Assembly: GCA_951394405.1 (NCBI GenBank)
Contig: OX596343.1
Span: 2,666,001-2,730,000 of the forward strand
Source: Coprinellus micaceus
Lineage: Eukaryota > Basidiomycota > Agaricomycetes > Agaricales > Psathyrellaceae
DNA length: 64,000 bases
Direction: 5' to 3'
In this document: positions 59,646-64,000 of the stretch, in pieces
How positions within the stretch are numbered: the first letter of the stretch is position 1
How the letters are laid out: every line of letters begins with the position of its first letter
Program-made: the position numbers and the translations under genes
Notes under the pieces: generated by a model
Databases searched by the model: none
Told to the model about the DNA's origin: nothing
What the model saw: the letters and a program-made list of their open reading frames with translations, nothing else

Positions 59646-62600
59646 CTAACAAACATCGTGTGAGGGGTTAACGACCGTGTTTGTGAGAGTAGCTACTGTA
59701 AGGGAGATAGAGTCGTTGTCGTTGTCGTCGGCATTGTCCGCGATACCTTTTCGCTGGTAGTGGAGCTCGGGGTTGGCGATTTCTTGGTCCGCAGTGGCGA
59801 TGATTCGATCCACCCCACTCCACTGATGCGCGAAGGAACTTCGCAGGGATCTGCAGAGATGCGCCTGTCGTGCGGCGTACGCACCAAGACCCTCGGCGTA
59901 TTCGGGAGTGATATCCTTTCCAACCCAAGCAGCTGCCCGCCTCCCCCATTCTTCCTCCTTCCAGATGAAGAACCGAATGGTACGGTTCATCTCCTCTTTC
60001 ACCAGCTTGATCTCCTCTTGATATCGCTGGGCACGAGCCCGCGATTTCCCCCATTCGACTCGCATCGCTACCCAGTTGTCAAATGACGGAGGTCAATTAG
60101 TGGGGAAGAGACTCACTGTCAGCTGCAAAGTCATTTCGCAGATCCTGGGTGGATCCAATAACTCTCCAAATCCACGAAAGGGTGCGCCTCGTCTCTCCCC
60201 TTGGGCCAGGAGCTTTTCCTGCTTTCCCCTTCTCCTTCTCCTTCCGCTTCCCCTTCTTCTGGCTCGCCGCCCCCACTGTCGCATCCGCCGGCTTCCCCTG
60301 CGTGGCATCCACCGTGGCCGCTGGAAGAGAATCCACTTCCGTCATTGATCGAAGGTCGTCATCCTCCAAGGGAAGGAAGATATGGGCGGTTGAAGGCGAG
60401 CCTGTCAGTGGGGTCAGTGCAATGATGGCTTTTCGCGCCTGTCGATACTCTGTCGCAGCGGAGTTGATTCGGGCTTGGACCGTGGCGATTGCGTTTAGCG
60501 CCCGTGTGTTAGCGCCTTGGCCTCGAGACCAGCGAATCTTGGCATCGTATAGGGTGGCGCGGATCTGGAGATTGCGGCGGATGGTACCCAAAGCTTCGTG
60601 GGCTTGGGCGACTCGAAGGCGATACTCGATCTTTGACAGTCTTGGGTCGGCGGTGATCTTCGCTCCGACAGCGGATGGGAGATACAGAGGCAAGTCGAAT
60701 GCGTTTTTCGCCTTTCCGGTATCTTCCTGGCGTAACCTAGCCGTTCCCGGAACGTAGATTTGAAGTAAGCGATACCATGTTTCGATCTTGCGGATGAGAG
60801 TGTTTGAGCGGAACTGGGTACGGGAGATCTGGCGGTCCTTCGCATGATCCCAGAGCCGGTTCGACTGTCTCTTTACTGCACGTCTAAAAATTCCTTATGA
60901 GCAGGGTGAGCGTGGAGACGGTGGATAACTCACTGCTCCTCCTCGAGATCGATGCCCCATGCAATCAGACTGGCTGGGGAGATTTCATCGGTTAATGCCA
61001 AGTCTTCTCCCTTAGCCAAAGCGAGCGTCTCTTCCTCTGCAAGCTCCCTCCGAACCGTGGCTTGAGTTGGAGTATCGATTGTAAGTTCGTACGGGTTGGG
61101 CATTGATGGATCGAGCTCCCAGGCGACAACAGCATCCTCCCACTCTTGAACGTTGTGCTCCCCCCTCACCGACACGTCGAGCTCTTGATGCGCGATCACA
61201 TGTTCAACCACGCTTCCCGCCGCCGTCTCAAGCTTCTTCAGCAAGGACTTCCCTGATAAAGAAGAGAAGCCTCAGTTCACACCAGATGCACCAAAATTCG
61301 ACAACATAACACTCACCTAAATTCACGATCTTCCTCCAGTTGTAATCGCCGAAGTTAAAGTCAAGGGTATCACGGCGTGTTCCAGGACCCATCTCACGCG
61401 TGCTTGGACCCAAGGGATTAGCCTCAGCCCAGCCACGTTCTGGGGCTTCTCCATCGCCCAGAGCAGCACCTGGTGTAAGCATGAACGCGAAACGACTCCG
61501 ACAAACGGGGATATGAGCAGGTAGGTGGAACTTGGGGACTGCAAAGCGAGTGACGACACCAGGTTGGAGAAGGGGGCAGGCTGGGTCGATCTTGGCGAGT
61601 CGTTCAAAGAGGCCCTTGCCCCATTGGCATGCAATGTCGTAGGATATGAGGAACATCTTCAACGAGAGTTTCATGATGCTCTTGAGAAGAAAGTAGTCCA
61701 TGTTCGAGTACCTGCGCGACCACCCATAACTACATGCGTGAAATTGCTACGGATTGGTCTGCTTACCGTTCACCCTTTTGTAAATCCCCGACCGCCGATG
61801 GTCGCTTCATGTTATGCCTTGTACATTCCACCGTGCCCACCCCTGTTGCCGCGTATCCTTGCCCGGGTCGCGTATCTGCCAGATTGACAGCATCGTGTCG
61901 AGAACAGTCACTCTTGGGCTCAACGTCGCCCTCGTGCAGCTTGAGGTACTTCTTGTATTGCGTATCTTCGACAAAGTACCCCCATCCACAACTGAGACCA
62001 GGATCGGCGGCATCACTTGATACGTCCTTCCTTTTCAGCCGGAAGTTGGCGTCGAGACCGATGTTGAGCGCGTGCAGGTACCTGGGTTTCGTAAGTATAC
62101 ACTAAGGAGTTGTGGTAGCGAGCCCAGTACGCACATATCCTGCGGACTTGCTGATTCCCATCCCGGCGCCATGTTGATTCCGGGATGAGGACAAGGAGGG
62201 CATAACACGGCACACTCCCCTTCTTCGGTTTGCGATGGTGGGCGGTCGGGGTCGTGTCCTCTCCCCGCACGCTTGAGCATGCGTACCTGCCGAAATTCAT
62301 GCACCATACGGATGAGACTAGGGTAGCGATCCTACAGAAGTCGAGTAAGCACTGAGAACCAGTAGCATGGACGGCAACATACCTTGGGGGGATCAATACC
62401 TGTGTTGTTGATCAGCCGGGAGATCGTGGCCCACACCTCGAAGGGTGATATCTTCGACTCATACTGGAGGATTTCAAATTGCTCGAGGAGGCGGAACGTT
62501 GCTGCGGTCTTTGGATTCTCGACCGTCGCTGGCCAGAGCCTGCGTTCCATCAATTGACCCACGTGATCAGTCCCTGCGTGACCACAGCCACAGAAGTCGA

Positions 62601-63450
62601 GAGAAATGGAGTGGACATGGTCGAGATCCAGGACGACAAAGTCATCGCCACGCGTCCTTTCCGGGGTGGGGCATGAATCGCCAGTGAAATGACCCAGTTG
62701 GACGCGAAGACCGAGGGTTTTCAAGGTTGTAGGCACGAAGAATACCCCGTTCCATCGCTGCGTCGGAGGTATGTCAGCACTTATCTTCAATATAGCAATG
62801 AAACTGACCTGGACACGGTGAAGCGGGTTATCAGTGTGAGCCTCTAAGAGGCAGTCGCTACAAACAAGCCCCATCGACGTGCACGAGAGGCAGCGATGAG
62901 GGTTCACCAGACCTGATTTCCCACAGCGTGCACAGTGGGAGGGTGGGTTCCGCCCTCGGCCTTCTAAGGTAATTGCGTGCTTCACGAACGTATCCATCTC
63001 CTTGGTCCACTCGTGGAGTGCAGTATCCTAGAATTTACTTAGCCGCTATGAAGAATTCTGTGAAGTAGATTCCCTTACCCCGGGGTCCTTCGAGCGGCTA
63101 GGTAATTCGGGATCATGGGTAGGTGGAAGGTCTTCGTTTTGGAGGAAGCTGTTGACGTATTCTTGGTCCCAGCCATTGCCCATCGCGACTCCGTTCCACG
63201 CCTGGAGGAGGTCCAGCACTGTCCCTTTGGGAATCTCTGGGGCTCGAGTTGTGTTTACCCCGGAGAACTGACTTGATCCACTGACTCTAAACCCCCCTCC
63301 GACCCTGCCTTTGATCATGGTCGTCGAGATGGTCGTGCCGGCCAACCGTCTGTGGGTGGTTGCCAGACCAACGAGCGCTGCGATGGGTACGTGTGTTGTA
63401 ATCTTGATTTTGGTCTTGCCGCCTGATTTATTCTTCCTTGGATTCGGCAT
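59646..63450 (-). mobile_element. KDZ-superfamily DNA transposase gene, intact, 1,126 aa
   Basis: Nine exons: 63450-63079, 63027-62809, 62757-62383, 62331-62135, 62081-61767, 61711-61317, 61252-60934, 60883-60117 and 60067-59646 (3,381 nt, every junction in phase, no internal stop). After a basic N-terminus (MPNPRKNKSGGKTKIK) comes the CxC2-like cysteine cluster (CARCGKSG...RCLSC...LVCSDC...H-x-x-NPLHRVQ), then KDZ blocks: RWNGVFFVPTTLKTLGL, QLGHFTGDSC, LDFCGCGH, RMVHEFRQVRMLKRAGRGHD, CAVLCPPCPHPG, catalytic-domain LDANFRLKRKD, TGVGTVECTRHNMKRP, SYDIACQWGKGLFERL, GEAPERGWAEANP, STREMGPGTRRDTLD, and the C-terminal TLSWIWRVIG and MRVEWGKSRARAQRYQEE. Acidic residues expected of the DDE-type site are present in LDANF, YDIACQW and GEAPERGW. 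Terminal inverted repeats were not found by eye, so element ends are unknown. Confidence 0.95.
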
Positions 63451-63695
63451 GGTGGATGTTGCTGGCGTGGGGAGGGGGACGGGCAATGAGTGACGAGCAA
63501 AGGGCGAGGACTTGACAAGAAGAAAATTGGGGAAGAGCAACGAGTGGCAAGAGGAAATTGGGAATCGTGTGATGCGGTGCGCATGGTGTATGACTTCGGG
63601 GTCCATGATTTCTCTCTGTAAGATGGTGCATGTGGTGCGCACGCAACATGAGCAAAATGTTCCCTCTTTCAGCCAGCCCTTGTCCACATCGCCCG
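63451..63695. promoter_or_regulatory. 245-bp spacer between divergent KDZ gene and edge gene
   Basis: Start codons of the KDZ transposase (63450, minus) and the next plus-strand gene (63696) are 245 bp apart, so a shared promoter region is likely. Inferred from layout only. Confidence 0.45.
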
Positions 63696-64000
63696 ATGGT
63701 TCGACGTACCAAGTACTTTACCCAGGAAGAGCGATTGGCTGGAAGAAGGGAGCTAGAAGCAGAACGGAGTACCTTATCTTCGTGCGCGATCCTATTCTTG
63801 ACCTCGCTTCACTGACTAACCGAACGCTGCAGTACCAAAGCCTCTCGTAATGAGAGTAACCACCATGCTTATTGCAAGAGGAAAATTCACGCGAACGCGA
63901 ACGTCAACGTTGACCAGAGGATCGACTTCTGGGGAAGAATACCTGCGATTTTTGAAGACGAGGAAGTCTTCACCCTGTTCCGAGATGGAGAATCCATCCT
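63696..64000 (+). CDS. Hypothetical protein, N-terminal part (runs off the window)
   Basis: Exon 1 63696-63781 (MVRRTKYFTQEERLAGRR...) and exon 2 from 63833 to the edge join in phase across a 51-bp intron (GTGCGC...CTGCAG). The N-terminus is charged and probably helical; exon 2 reads TKASRNESNHHAYCKRKIH...DQRIDFWGRIPAIFEDEE. No domain recognised. It is divergent from the KDZ gene. The 3' end lies outside the window. Confidence 0.6.

Overview
The window is nuclear DNA from a filamentous basidiomycete, very probably a mushroom-forming Agaricomycete. The basis is: dense 46-69 bp introns with GTRNGY donors in nearly every gene; a KDZ transposase with its CxC cysteine cluster; a Psathyrella velutina-type lectin; a DUF6533 membrane protein; a lineage-typical seven-TM family; and MYND-finger proteins in multiple copies. 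I cannot name the species. All gene models were spliced by eye, using donor/acceptor signals, codon phase and comparison between paralogues inside the window.

Layout. 1-1,569 (-): 3' truncated MYND-finger gene with a one-base frameshift. 1,988-10,173 (-): six-exon gene for a 2,382-residue low-complexity protein. 10.2-18.3 kb: gene-poor DNA with microsatellites and copies of a dispersed motif. 18.3-19.7 kb (+): conserved-looking gene broken by frame changes. 21.6-29.0 kb: three intact MYND paralogues, two in tandem on the minus strand and one divergent on the plus strand. 29.1-33.2 kb: a divergent pair of seven-TM paralogues. 35.8-36.9 kb (-): GPR1/FUN34/YaaH (Ato) transporter. 38.0-38.7 kb (-): small membrane protein. 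38.9-41.0 kb (-): secreted subtilisin-like protease with about 16 exons. 41.5-43.1 kb (-): DUF6533 membrane protein. 44.9-46.2 kb (+): complete PVL-like beta-propeller lectin. 46.2-54.4 kb: mostly non-coding, with degenerate tandem repeats. 54.4-56.0 kb (+): DUF3602/PAR32-type protein. 57.6-58.8 kb: array of a short ACCACATACACC-like motif. 58.8-59.6 kb (+): small unknown gene convergent with the KDZ gene. 59.6-63.5 kb (-): complete nine-exon KDZ transposase gene. 63.7 kb to the edge (+): start of an unknown gene divergent from KDZ.

The genes do not form one pathway. The region reads as an accessory, duplication-rich neighbourhood: four MYND copies sharing one exon plan, two seven-TM copies sharing another, and an apparently intact transposon. 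The strongest unexplained signals are the motif array at 57.6-58.8 kb, a dispersed intergenic motif (TAAGCGCCCGTCGG, core AAGCGCCC), and 6-nt microexons, one of which completes the catalytic Asp codon of the protease. No CRISPR, bacterial operon or confident tRNA/rRNA gene was seen.
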